Shown piece by piece: positions 1 to 7,891 of a DNA stretch of 26,121 nt. This DNA comes from AP-16 sp036395835 (lineage in GTDB: Bacteria > Pseudomonadota > Alphaproteobacteria > Rhizobiales > Xanthobacteraceae), in contig DASWCW010000071.1 of the NCBI GenBank assembly GCA_036395835.1, positions 1 to 26,121 of the forward strand, written 5' to 3'. The notes under the pieces were generated by a model, which ran no database searches, was not told the origin of the DNA, and was given only the letters and a program-made list of their open reading frames with translations. The first letter of the stretch is position 1, and each line of letters starts with the position of its first letter. The position numbers and the translations under genes are program-made.

Positions 1-502
1 TAATGAGACCGCACGCGCGCTGATATCCATGATGGCCAGGAGCACAAAGCGCTCCAATCAAGGGCCGGATACATTGATGCAAGACCGCTCACAGCCAGAT
101 CGATGAAGACCTCTTGCAACGCACGGCCGGACCATACATGAGGGTCAAACCCGGCCCTTCGGGTATTTCCGCTCCGCGTCCGCTCGGACGCCGCAAGCGG
201 AATCCAAACGGCCCAGTACGAGGTCGCATAGTGCCGCATCCGGACATTCCATAAGCCTTCGCGCGTACCTGCGCGTCATGATCACCCATGGGGACGAGGG
301 GACGCGACGGCGACCGCTTCACGGTCGAGCCGGCGGATGGGCTTTGAGGCCGTCCACGGAGTATTGGGCGGGCTCCTGGAATGCGTGGGCCCCCGTTGAT
401 CGCAGATGGATCGTGCCGTCCGGCCGGCGATCGATCACAGTCTGGCGGTCGACGCGAACGGCGCGGACGGCATCGCCTCGGACACGGCGGCGTCCCGCTT
501 GC
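1..502. other. Left-edge region without a convincing gene
   Basis: I see no complete gene here. Short frames exist on both strands, but none has a good ribosome binding site together with a recognisable domain. On the minus strand a frame open from about position 275 to the window edge, and another around 319-438, have some protein-like character. The second is listed separately as a doubtful remnant. The region lies immediately downstream of the substrate-binding protein gene that ends at 503, so it would be the continuation of that operon if one existed. It looks like decayed coding DNA rather than a regulatory region. Confidence 0.4.
319..438 (-). pseudogene. Possible remnant of an acyl-CoA synthetase N-terminus (very tentative)
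   Basis: A 39-codon frame starting at a GTG (438) begins with residues reading IDRRPDGTIHLRS and then hits a stop. The pattern 'basic-basic-x-DGT-x-x-LRS' recalls the extreme N-terminus of feruloyl-CoA synthase-type AMP-dependent ligases, which have a similar motif before the adenylation domain. Nothing downstream continues the family, and the similarity covers about a dozen residues. It lies in the same orientation as, and directly after, the substrate-binding protein gene, where hydroxycinnamate clusters can carry such a ligase. Chance is a realistic alternative. Confidence 0.15.
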
Positions 503-1708
503 TCATCGATTGACCAGCGAGCAGCCGCCCTCCGACAGGGGACGAAACGCTTGCTCTCCCGGGATTGAGGAGATCAGCTTGAAGTAATCCCAGTCGCCCT
601 TGGATTCCGTCGGCTTCTTCGCCTCGTAGAGGTGAACGGGGTGGATCTTGCGCCCGTCGATTCGGATCGAGCCCTTGCCGTAGAGCGGATCGTCCGTCGG
701 AAGCTCCTTCATCTTGGCGATCACGAGCTTGCCGTCGCGGCCGTTCCCGACCGCCGCCACGGCCTTGAGATAATGCAAGGTCGCCGAATAAACCCCCGCC
801 TGCATGTCGTTCGGCATCAGCTTGCGCGGGTGCTGCTCCTGGAACCGCTTGGCGAAGGCTCGGCTGGCGTCATTCTGATCCCAATAGAACGGCATCAGAC
901 CCAGCACGCCCTGCGCGGCGCGCAATCCGAGCGCCTGCACGTTGTTGATCTGGAAAACAAATCCCGGCATCATGAATTTGCCGGCGAGGCCGAATTCAGC
1001 CGCCTGTTTGAGCGCATTGGACAGGTCGCCGCCGGCGTTGGCAAAGGCGATCGTATCCGCGCCCGAAGCTTGGGCTTGGACCAGGTAAGACGAGAAATCG
1101 GTAGTGCCGATTGGTGCGCGTACCGACCCCGCCACCTTGCCGCCGAGCGCGGTTACCTCTTCGGATGCGTTGGCTTCGAGCTCCTTCCCGAAGGCGTAGT
1201 CGGCGGAGATGAAGAACCAGTTCTTGCCGCCGCGAGCATATATGGCCTTGGCGAACCCATGCCCGAGCTCCCAGGTATCGTAGGTCCAGTGTACGGTGTT
1301 CGGCGAGCAGGATTTCCCGGTCAACTCCGCGGTTCCCGCCCCGGATCCGACCAGCACCTTGTTGAGATCCCGTGCCAGCACATTGACCGCAAGCGCGACC
1401 GAGGAATTCGGCACGTCGATGATCATGTCGACGCCATCGGTTTCGTACCAGCCGCGCGCGATGCCCGCGCCGATATCGACCTTATTCTGGTGGTCGGCTG
1501 CTTTCACCTCCACCTTCACGCCCAGTTCCTTGGCATGGTCGTCCACCGCGAATTGCGCGGCGATGGCCGAACCGACGCCTTGACTGTCGGAATAGACCGA
1601 TGATCGATCGTTGAGGACGCCGATCTTGACACTCGTTTCGGCGCTCACCGCCAGCCGCGCCAGCGTCAGCGTCAGAGCAGCTGCGAGCAATGTACGATCA
1701 GGTTTCAT
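503..1708 (-). CDS. ABC transporter substrate-binding protein (branched-chain amino acid / HAAT type)
   Basis: Periplasmic binding protein of about 401 residues, expected to capture a small ligand for a Liv-type ABC importer. The start ATG at 1708 is chosen over an upstream one because GGAGGA lies about 6 bases before it and the protein then begins with a normal Sec signal (positively charged MKPDR, hydrophobic stretch, VSA end, then the mature SVKIGVLND motif of Peripla_BP_6). The usual length and the two-lobe pattern are retained. The gene lies 50 bases downstream of the amidohydrolase gene in the same orientation, so the two probably form a transcript. No permease or ATPase genes accompany it here. 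It either serves transporter subunits encoded elsewhere or is left over from a larger cluster. The ligand cannot be read from the sequence; an aromatic acid is a guess from context. Confidence 0.88.
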   Translation of the reverse strand: MKPDRTLLAAALTLTLARLAVSAETSVKIGVLNDRSSVYSDSQGVGSAIAAQFAVDDHAKELGVKVEVKAADHQNKVDIGAGIARGWYETDGVDMIIDVPNSSVALAVNVLARDLNKVLVGSGAGTAELTGKSCSPNTVHWTYDTWELGHGFAKAIYARGGKNWFFISADYAFGKELEANASEEVTALGGKVAGSVRAPIGTTDFSSYLVQAQASGADTIAFANAGGDLSNALKQAAEFGLAGKFMMPGFVFQINNVQALGLRAAQGVLGLMPFYWDQNDASRAFAKRFQEQHPRKLMPNDMQAGVYSATLHYLKAVAAVGNGRDGKLVIAKMKELPTDDPLYGKGSIRIDGRKIHPVHLYEAKKPTESKGDWDYFKLISSIPGEQAFRPLSEGGCSLVNR

Positions 1709-1758
1709 CGCATTCCTCCGTTGTTGGGCTGAGGTCCCGGTTCGGCTTTCGTCGCGCG

Positions 1759-2625
1759 TCAAGCATCAAGCTTGAGCGCGCGAACCGCGTTTTCCTTGAG
1801 AATGAGTTCGTGCACCTCCGGCTTGAAGCCGGCGTTCTTGAAGTCGTTGATCCAGCGATCGGGCTTGATCAGCGGATAATCCGAGCCGAACAGCATCTTG
1901 TGCTTGAGCTGACCGTTGGCGTGCTGGACGAGCTGCGGCGGAAAATATTTCGGCGACCAGCCGGACAGGTCGATGTAGACGTTCGGTTTGTGAAGACAGA
2001 CCGAAAGCGCTTCGTCCTGCCACGGCCATGACGGATGCGCGATGATGATCGTCATGTCGGGGAAATCCACCGCGACGTCATCGAGGTGAATCGGATTGGA
2101 GTATTTGAGGCGCAGTCCGCCGCCGCCCGGCATGCCGGTACCGATGCCGGAATGGCCGCTGTGGAAGATCGCCGGCAGCTTGTGCTCGGCAATCACCTCA
2201 TAGAGCGGATACGCCATCCGGTCGTTCGGGAAGAAACCCTGGACGGTGGGGTGGAACTTGAAGCCGCGGATCGCGCCGGCCTCGAGCAAACCGCGCGCCT
2301 CGCGCACGCCCATCCGTCCCTTGTGCGGGTCGATGCTCGCAAAGGCGATCATGATGTCACTGTTCTCGCGAGCCGCATCGGCAACCTCCTCATTCGGAAT
2401 CCGCCGAGCGCCGATCTGGAATTCCGAATCGACCGTGAACATCACCAAGCCGATCTTTCTCTCGCGATAGTAGGCGATGGTCTCGGCAATGGTCGGGCGT
2501 TTCCCCACCTTGAAGTACCTGCTGGCGGCTTCATCGTATGGTTGCCACGCCTCGTCATGCGGCTGCCGGCAGGACACTTCGGCATGGGTGTGAACGTCGA
2601 TGGCGATCAAGTCCTGGATGTTCAT
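1759..2625 (-). CDS. Amidohydrolase family protein (Amidohydro_2 / ACMSD-like TIM barrel)
   Basis: A 288-residue metal-dependent hydrolase or decarboxylase of the Amidohydro_2 family. The characteristic metal site is visible: His12 and His14 in DVHTH, His155 in IFHSGH, His197 in IIAHPSW and Asp249 in FGSDYP. The family includes ACMSD, 4-oxalomesaconate hydratase and gamma-resorcylate decarboxylase relatives acting on aromatic or ring-cleavage acids in the cytoplasm. The precise substrate is not evident. The start ATG at 2625 begins directly at the conserved N-terminus; the upstream in-frame extension is poor protein. The ATG overlaps the stop codon of an upstream 3-hydroxyacyl-CoA dehydrogenase remnant as ATGA, indicating the gene was once translationally coupled to a beta-oxidation-like enzyme. 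The substrate-binding protein gene follows after 50 bases. The product looks intact. Confidence 0.87.
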   Translation of the reverse strand: MNIQDLIAIDVHTHAEVSCRQPHDEAWQPYDEAASRYFKVGKRPTIAETIAYYRERKIGLVMFTVDSEFQIGARRIPNEEVADAARENSDIMIAFASIDPHKGRMGVREARGLLEAGAIRGFKFHPTVQGFFPNDRMAYPLYEVIAEHKLPAIFHSGHSGIGTGMPGGGGLRLKYSNPIHLDDVAVDFPDMTIIIAHPSWPWQDEALSVCLHKPNVYIDLSGWSPKYFPPQLVQHANGQLKHKMLFGSDYPLIKPDRWINDFKNAGFKPEVHELILKENAVRALKLDA

Positions 2626-2786
2626 AAGGAGCGTTCCCAGTCGGCAATGCTGCGGCCCGAGCGAACAAGCTCGACGAGCAGCGGTGCAGGTTGCCAATGC
2701 ATGGAACCGAAGATCCTGCGGTATTTTTCGATTCCGGCGAGCACGGTTCCGAGCCCCAGCGTTTCCGGGGTACTATATCCATCCTG
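2622..2786 (-). pseudogene. C-terminal remnant of a 3-hydroxyacyl-CoA dehydrogenase (FadB/FadJ-like)
   Basis: About 54 codons of open frame ending at TGA (2622-2624) read like the last helices of a multifunctional enoyl-CoA hydratase/3-hydroxyacyl-CoA dehydrogenase: a GLGTVLAGIEKYRR segment, then WQPAPLLVELVRSG and ADWE. Members of this family end with a similar 'GL..VL..I..y...fWkPAPLL..L...G' pattern. Everything N-terminal (Rossmann domain, catalytic residues, hydratase domain) is missing. To the right of about 2786 the frame stops resembling the family, and a MarR-like tail on the opposite strand begins within about 30 bases. The stop overlaps the start of the amidohydrolase gene (ATGA), as expected for former operon neighbours. 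It is very unlikely to be functional. Confidence 0.6.
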
Positions 2787-2814
2787 CTTGCAATCGGTCA
2801 TCTCGGGGCGAGCC

Positions 2815-2931
2815 CGTCGCCCCCTGGAGGCGGAACTTGCGACACGCCACGAGGGCTCCCTCACCGACCGGCTGGGCGCCGCGGAGCACAGGCAGCTGTG
2901 CGAAGCCCTTCGTGCGATTGCTGAGCTTTAG
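2815..2931 (+). pseudogene. C-terminal remnant of a MarR-like regulator
   Basis: About 38 codons ending at TAG (2929-2931) form an amphipathic, Leu/Ala/Glu-rich tail (LEAELATRHEGSL, then GAAEHRQLCEALRAIAEL). It resembles the final dimerisation helix of MarR-family repressors. No winged helix or start codon precedes it; upstream sequence belongs to the opposite-strand dehydrogenase stub. MarR genes are commonly divergent from the CoA-dependent aromatic-acid operons they control, so the arrangement fits a deletion that removed both 5' ends and the shared promoter. A short helix is weak evidence for family membership, so the MarR label is tentative. That the frame is a truncated gene is more likely than not. 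Confidence 0.4.
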
Positions 2932-3137
2932 GCCGCAAGCCGCGAATGCATCGTCGCTTCCGGGACGTCGATTCTGAGCTTCCGAGCGATCGGAAAAACC
3001 GCTAATATTCGCGCCAGTTCGAGCGGATCCCAGCTTGCCTGCCGTCCCGGTGGGCGGACGATGCGTTGTCGCCTGGTTGAGAGTTGGGCTTCCCGCCCGA
3101 GCAAACAAAACCCTTCAGGTCACGAAAGGCTTCCCCG

Positions 3138-4586
3138 ATGTGCGCAGGTGACGATCGCAATTGTCCGCAGTTCGAGCTGCATCGCCAAAAGCTGCTCGAC
3201 GATCTCGATGTCGAGCGGCGCAGCTTTCTCAAGAGCGCCTTCGTCGCGACCGGCGGCGCGGCTGCGCTCGGTGCGAGCGGCGCATCGCTGATCTCTCCCG
3301 CCATGGCGCAAAGCGCGGCGGCGCGGCCCGGCAAGCCGACCTATCATTACCTTCCGGCGACGGCCGAGACCGTCCACTGGGGCTATTTCAGCAAGCTGCT
3401 CAATCCGCGGATCGAGATCGACTCCGGCGACTACGTGACGATCGAGGCGTTGACCCATCACGCCAATGACGATGCCGAGCGAATGATCAAGGGCGATCCG
3501 GGGGCCGAAGCCGTGTACCTGTGGACCAGGGACAAGAAAGGGGTGAACCGGCGCGGAGCCGGTCCGGTAGACGGCAAGTTGCTGGGACGGGGCTCGGGCG
3601 AAGGTCTCGGCGTGCATATCTGCACCGGGCCGGTCTACGTGCGCGGCGCCGAGCCGGGCGACATCCTTGAAGTGCGCATCATGGACGTCAAACCGCGGCC
3701 CTGCGCCAACCCTGCCTATCCGGGCAAGTCGTTCGGCAGCAACGCGGCCGCGTGGTGGGGCTTTCACTACAAGGAGTTGATTACCGAGCCGAAGCCGCGC
3801 GAGGTGATCACCATCTATGAGATCGACACCAGCGGCCAGCGAAACTGGGCACAGGCCGTCTATAATTTTCAATGGACGCCGCAGACCGATCCGTTCGGCG
3901 TGGTGCACAAGACCATCGATTATCCGGGCGTGCCGGTCGACCACGGCACCGTCAAGGAGAACCACGGCATCCTCAAGAACGTGCGCATTCCGATCCGCCC
4001 GCATTTCGGCGTGATGGGAGTGGCGCCCAAGGAGGCCGACTATGTCGACTCGATCCCGCCGGGCTATTTCGGCGGCAACATGGACAACTGGCGCATCGGC
4101 AAGGGTGCGACGATGTACTATCCGGTCGCGGTTCCCGGCGCGCTGTTCTCGATCGGCGATTCGCATGCCTCGCAAGGCGACTCGGAATTGTGCGGCACCG
4201 CCATCGAATGCTCGCTGACCGGAACCTTCCAGCTCGTGCTTCACAAGAACAACACGCTCTCCGGCTCGCTCGCAGAGCTGGATTATCCGCTGCTCGAAAC
4301 CCAGGACGAGTGGGTGCTGCACGGCTTCAGCTTCGCCAACTACCTGCAAGAGCTCGGGCCCAACGCCCAGTCGGTGATCTACGAGAAGTCCTCGATCGAT
4401 CTCGCGCTCAAGGATGCCTTCCGCAAGATGCGGGCGTTCCTGATGAAAACCAAAGGTCTCACCGAGGACGAGGCGATTTCGCTGATTTCGATCGCGGTGG
4501 ATTTCGGCGTGACCCAAGTGGTGGATGGCAACTGGGGCATCCACGCGATCATCAAAAAGAGCCTGTTCGCCGGCGCGTCGGTCTGA
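3138..4586 (+). CDS. Acetamidase/formamidase family protein with a Tat signal
   Basis: A 482-residue member of the FmdA_AmdA family, whose characterised members hydrolyse formamide or acetamide to the acid and ammonia. An N-terminal twin-arginine motif (RRSFLKSA at residues 27-34), a Gly/Ala-rich hydrophobic stretch and a PAMAQ cleavage site near residue 57 predict export by Tat. That is unusual, because classical formamidases are cytoplasmic. The mature part begins KPTYHYLPATAETVHWGYF and keeps family-like segments such as GDILEVRI and IGDSHASQGDSELCGTAIE. The start at 3138 is preferred over 3084 because GAAAGG lies upstream and the signal peptide then has normal length. A weak promoter-like TAATAT lies at 3003-3008. 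The gene converges on pdxA with only 11 bases between stop codons. The real substrate may be a larger amide. Confidence 0.85.
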   Translation: MCAGDDRNCPQFELHRQKLLDDLDVERRSFLKSAFVATGGAAALGASGASLISPAMAQSAAARPGKPTYHYLPATAETVHWGYFSKLLNPRIEIDSGDYVTIEALTHHANDDAERMIKGDPGAEAVYLWTRDKKGVNRRGAGPVDGKLLGRGSGEGLGVHICTGPVYVRGAEPGDILEVRIMDVKPRPCANPAYPGKSFGSNAAAWWGFHYKELITEPKPREVITIYEIDTSGQRNWAQAVYNFQWTPQTDPFGVVHKTIDYPGVPVDHGTVKENHGILKNVRIPIRPHFGVMGVAPKEADYVDSIPPGYFGGNMDNWRIGKGATMYYPVAVPGALFSIGDSHASQGDSELCGTAIECSLTGTFQLVLHKNNTLSGSLAELDYPLLETQDEWVLHGFSFANYLQELGPNAQSVIYEKSSIDLALKDAFRKMRAFLMKTKGLTEDEAISLISIAVDFGVTQVVDGNWGIHAIIKKSLFAGASV

Positions 4587-4605
4587 GGCACCGAGCCTCA
4601 GACCG
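4579..4605. terminator. Bidirectional hairpin holding both convergent stop codons
   Basis: A perfect 11-bp stem (4579-4589 pairing with 4595-4605) with a 5-base loop lies between the convergent amidase gene and pdxA. The TGA of the amidase gene (4584-4586) is in the left arm and the TGA of pdxA (minus strand, 4598-4600) is in the right arm. No clear U-tract follows on either strand, so it is not a textbook intrinsic terminator. It may work as a two-way transcript end, block read-through or protect 3' ends. Confidence 0.6.
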
Positions 4606-5626
4606 CGGTCGCCTGGTTGGCTGCGAGCCGTTCGGCGAACTCGATCGCCTCGATCAGGCTGCGCTCGTTGGCGATCCCGCGGCCCGCGATATCGAACGCG
4701 GTGCCGTGGTCGACGGAGGTGCGAATAATGGGCAGCCCGAGCGTGATGTTGACACCCGACAGCTCCGTCCATTTGCCGGTCGCCGGATCGATCTCGAAGC
4801 CGAGCAGCTTGACCGGGATGTGTCCCTGGTCGTGATACATGGCAACCACCGCATCGTATTGACCTGCCCGTAGCTTGACGAACACGGTGTCGCCGGGGAT
4901 CGGCCCGACGACATCGAGCCCGTTCCTCACCATCTCGGCGATGGTCGGTTCGGAGACGTCGATGTCCTGGCGGCCGAACAGGCCGCCTTCGCCCGCATGC
5001 GGGTTGAGCGCCGCGACCGCGATCCTCGGCCGCGCGACGCCGAGACCGCGCACGGCCTGGTCCGTCAGCTCGATGACGCGGCGCAGCCGCTCGGGCGTCA
5101 GCCGCTTGGGTACCTCCTCCAGCGCCACGTGCGTCGTAACGTGACTGACGCGCATGTTGCCGTGGGCAAGCATCATCACCGAGCCGCGTACGCCGGTAAG
5201 CTCGGCCAGCATCTCCGTGTGACCGGCATAGTGATAGCCGGCCTGGTTGAGCGCCTCCTTGTTCAGCGGTGCGGTGACGATCCCGTCGATGCGGCCGGCC
5301 TGCGCGAGGCGCACGGCCTTCTCCACAGCCTTGAAGGCGAAACGTCCGCCGTCGGCGGACAGAACCCCGGGCCGGATCGGCTCGCCCTCCCGGTCCGCCT
5401 GCAGGAAGCCGAGATTCGGCCACTCGCTATCCCCGACCTCCGGGATGGCCCCGCGAATGCCGAGCTGCGCTTGCGCCGATCGAAGCGCGCGGCCGCTGCC
5501 GATCACGAGCAGGCGCAGGTCGCCCGAAGCCAGCCTGTCCCGGAGCTTCGCTGTCGCCTTGACGATGATCTCGGGGCCGATCCCGGCCGGATCGCCCATG
5601 GTGATGGCGAGATGGCGCCGCATCAT
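4598..5626 (-). CDS. PdxA-family NAD-dependent dehydrogenase (PdxA2-like, 4-phosphothreonate/erythronate dehydrogenase)
   Basis: A 342-residue protein with the full PdxA signature: MGDPAGIGPE at residues 10-19, and metal-ligand histidines at 166 (SHVTTH), 210 (NPHAGEGG) and 265 (YHDQGH), matching His166/211/266 of E. coli PdxA. PdxA oxidises 4-phosphohydroxy-L-threonine in pyridoxal phosphate synthesis. A second clade (PdxA2) oxidises 4-phospho-threonate or -erythronate made by DUF1537 kinases, with decarboxylation to dihydroxyacetone phosphate. Because the gene directly follows a DUF1537 kinase gene with an ATGATGA stop/start overlap, the catabolic PdxA2 role is favoured. The start at 5626 has GAGAGGA 7 bases upstream; the next ATG (5623) is equally possible. 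It is the last gene of the long minus-strand operon. Confidence 0.9.
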   Translation of the reverse strand: MMRRHLAITMGDPAGIGPEIIVKATAKLRDRLASGDLRLLVIGSGRALRSAQAQLGIRGAIPEVGDSEWPNLGFLQADREGEPIRPGVLSADGGRFAFKAVEKAVRLAQAGRIDGIVTAPLNKEALNQAGYHYAGHTEMLAELTGVRGSVMMLAHGNMRVSHVTTHVALEEVPKRLTPERLRRVIELTDQAVRGLGVARPRIAVAALNPHAGEGGLFGRQDIDVSEPTIAEMVRNGLDVVGPIPGDTVFVKLRAGQYDAVVAMYHDQGHIPVKLLGFEIDPATGKWTELSGVNITLGLPIIRTSVDHGTAFDIAGRGIANERSLIEAIEFAERLAANQATAV

Positions 5627-6732
5627 CCTTCGATCCTCTCGGACATCAGGCGGTTCTCGACCAGGAGGTCGCGCCAGAGCGTCGGTGGCCCGAACGCACC
5701 GGACTTCGACACGATCTCGACTCCGTCCCAAACGCCGCCTTGCATCACGGACCGCGGCACGCCCGGGGCGATCTGGCCGCTTACCAGCAGCGACTTCGTA
5801 CCGAGGCGGGTGCAGAGGTTTTTCAGGGTTTCACCGCCAGCAACGATGAGCGTGCCGGGCGGGGCCAGGCTGGCCGCCATGCTCCCCAGCGTCGCGCCGA
5901 TCCGGCGTGCCGCGGCGGCGCGCGACATCGCTGTCGGGATTTCAGCACTGACGAGCGCGACGCCTGTCTCGGCGAGGCGCCGCTCGATGCCGCGGACGTC
6001 TTCGCGATGACCCGAGAACCTGATCCAATGCACCTCGCAAGCGCAGAGCTGGGCTGCGGTCGCCGGCTGGTCCGAGCCGAACAGGCCAAGCACGGGTTGC
6101 TTCAGCCTCGAACAAGCCGCGACGTCGTGGCCGCGTGCGAGCGCGCGAGCGAGGCCGCCGCTGCCGCACCACATCACCGGTCCGGGAGCACTGCGGCCCG
6201 CGGCGACGACGCGGTCGAGATCTTCGTCGGTTTCCGCGTCGAAAACACTGATCCCGTCCGCGAGGGTGTCCGCCGGGCCGGCCCGGACGGCGACCAAACC
6301 CTCGGCGCGCAGCTCGGCCGCGATATCGCCGCTCGCGGGGCTCCACGAACCATCGGGCATTCGGGCGAATTGCCGTCCACCTTGCGTTCGGCGGCCCTGG
6401 TACGCGAAGGCGGGCGCCACGATGCAATGCCGCCAGGCGCCAAGTCTGAAGCAAGCCGCGAGTTCGCCTGCCCAAGCTCCCCGCATCAGGCTATCGACTT
6501 TCTTATAGGCAATGGTGGCCCCCCGCAGCAGTGGGGCGAGCCCCCGGACGATCTCGATCGCCTCGGCGCGCGTGCGCTCCCGCGTGCCGCTGTCGATCGC
6601 GAGGCTGTTGGGGGCAACCGCGGGCAATTCATCCGCCCAGCGGACTTCCAACGGACCACAAAGGCCCACGAACTCGGCCGCGGTGTCGAGGGCTCCGGTG
6701 AGGTCGTCTGCAAGCAGGCGCAGCGATGCCAC
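5623..6732 (-). CDS. Four-carbon acid sugar kinase family protein (DUF1537)
   Basis: A 369-residue member of the DUF1537 family (DtnK/DenK/OtnK), ATP-dependent kinases that phosphorylate the terminal hydroxyl of threonate, erythronate or related C4 acids. The N-terminal substrate domain opens with LLADDLTGALDTA, the family hallmark. The C-terminal nucleotide-binding domain has VAGGETLKNLC and PGVPRSVMQGG. The GTG at 6732 is chosen as start because TAGGA lies 6 bases before it and translation then begins just ahead of the conserved motif. An alternative TTG at 6750 overlaps the upstream dehydrogenase stop as TTGA but lacks a good binding site. The stop overlaps the pdxA start. Kinase plus PdxA2 is an established pair. 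The third partner usually seen (class II aldolase or RuBisCO-like protein) is absent and not needed for the threonate route. Confidence 0.87.
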   Translation of the reverse strand: MASLRLLADDLTGALDTAAEFVGLCGPLEVRWADELPAVAPNSLAIDSGTRERTRAEAIEIVRGLAPLLRGATIAYKKVDSLMRGAWAGELAACFRLGAWRHCIVAPAFAYQGRRTQGGRQFARMPDGSWSPASGDIAAELRAEGLVAVRAGPADTLADGISVFDAETDEDLDRVVAAGRSAPGPVMWCGSGGLARALARGHDVAACSRLKQPVLGLFGSDQPATAAQLCACEVHWIRFSGHREDVRGIERRLAETGVALVSAEIPTAMSRAAAARRIGATLGSMAASLAPPGTLIVAGGETLKNLCTRLGTKSLLVSGQIAPGVPRSVMQGGVWDGVEIVSKSGAFGPPTLWRDLLVENRLMSERIEG

Positions 6733-6746
6733 GACGTTCCTATCAT

Positions 6747-7853
6747 TCAACGATCGAGCATGCGCAGGACCGGCTTGATGGTCTTTCCGCTCGATGAATC
6801 GTTCGCCGCGCGATTGATCTCGGCCAACGGATAGAACTTTATCATGCGATCGACCGGCATTTTCCCCTGCATCAGCAGCTCGACCAGCTTCGGAATGAAT
6901 GTCTGCGGATGACTTTCGCCCTGGATGACGCCATGCACCACGCGGCCGAATTGCAGGAACGGCATCTCGAGCGAGACCTCCGTTCCCTTGCGCGCGCTGC
7001 CGAGCAGGATGCAGGTTCCGCCCGGCATCAACGACTCGACGGCTTCGCGAAAGACGGTCGGCTGGGCCGACGTTTCGAGCGAGAGGCGCGCGCCCTCCCC
7101 GGTTATCTTGCGGATTTCGGCCACGACGTCGGCACGGCTCGTGTGATCGATCGCCTGAGTGGCGCCGAGCTCCCGTGCGAGCGCGAGCCGCTCGGCATGA
7201 ATGTCGACGGCGATGATCGGGTCGCAGCCGGCGATCTTCGCCGCCATCAGGCCGAACAGCCCGACGGCGCCGACACCGAACACCACGAGGGCATCACCGG
7301 GCTCGGGCCGCATCGAATTGAACACGGCGCCGGCGCCGGTCTGTCCGCTGCATGCGAACGGGCCGAGCAGCTCGAGCGGGGCGTCGGCCCTCACCTTGAC
7401 CGCGAACCGTTCGCTGGCGATGGCATGGCTTGCGAACGAGGATTGCTGAAAGAACGCGCTGTAGATCGGCGAACCGTTCCGGCTCATGAGCGTCGAGCCG
7501 TCGGGGCGCGTCCCGCGCATCTTGAGCGCGAAATTGTTCAAGCAATGCGATTCCATGCGGCGTCGGCAATTCGCGCAGCTGCCGCACCACGGGAACGACA
7601 TGACCACGTGATCGCCCGGGGCGAACCCGGTGACGTTTTTGCCGATCGCCTCGACGACGCCGGCGCCTTCGTGACCGAATACCGCCGGCAGAGGCGTGTT
7701 GTAATAGCCGTCACGCCCGTGCTGGTCGGTCTGGCACATGCCGCTGGCGACGATCCGGACCAGAAGCTCGTCCGGCCGCGGATCGGTCAGCTCCACCTGC
7801 TCGATGCTGAACTGGCCAAATCGCTCGCGCGCGACGGCAGCGGTGATTTGCAT
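6747..7853 (-). CDS. Zinc-dependent alcohol dehydrogenase (MDR superfamily, NAD-linked)
   Basis: A 368-residue medium-chain dehydrogenase with the catalytic zinc ligands Cys40 (SGMCQTD) and His61-Glu62 (GHEGAG) and the four-cysteine structural zinc loop (Cys90, 93, 96, 104). The Rossmann fold motif GVGAVGLFG lies around residue 195, with an Asp (VDIHAERL) ending the second strand, which favours NAD over NADP. The closest familiar relatives are aryl/benzyl alcohol dehydrogenases, but the substrate cannot be assigned. The start at 7853 has AAGGAC at good distance; the upstream in-frame ATG at 7892 would overlap the previous gene and adds non-conserved residues. Within the operon it lies between the cyclic amidohydrolase and the C4 sugar-acid kinase. 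It could oxidise a hydroxymethyl or secondary alcohol released after ring opening. Confidence 0.88.
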   Translation of the reverse strand: MQITAAVARERFGQFSIEQVELTDPRPDELLVRIVASGMCQTDQHGRDGYYNTPLPAVFGHEGAGVVEAIGKNVTGFAPGDHVVMSFPWCGSCANCRRRMESHCLNNFALKMRGTRPDGSTLMSRNGSPIYSAFFQQSSFASHAIASERFAVKVRADAPLELLGPFACSGQTGAGAVFNSMRPEPGDALVVFGVGAVGLFGLMAAKIAGCDPIIAVDIHAERLALARELGATQAIDHTSRADVVAEIRKITGEGARLSLETSAQPTVFREAVESLMPGGTCILLGSARKGTEVSLEMPFLQFGRVVHGVIQGESHPQTFIPKLVELLMQGKMPVDRMIKFYPLAEINRAANDSSSGKTIKPVLRMLDR

Positions 7854-7891
7854 GGAGCCGTCCTTTCCCTCGCCCGCGCCTCGGCTCGCCA

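Noticed and set aside
1..239. Minus-strand frame open to the left edge starting at ATG 239 (about 79 codons)
   Set aside because: No ribosome binding site, no recognisable motif, and codon use unlike the GC-rich neighbours in its second half; it may be chance or decayed sequence.
632..1603. Long plus-strand frame opposite the substrate-binding protein gene
   Set aside because: Antisense shadow typical of GC-rich coding DNA; the minus-strand frame has a signal peptide and family motifs.
3120..5423. 767-codon minus-strand frame across the amidase and pdxA genes
   Set aside because: It crosses two well-supported genes; its composition is Arg/Ala-rich without domains, and the real frames have clear motifs.
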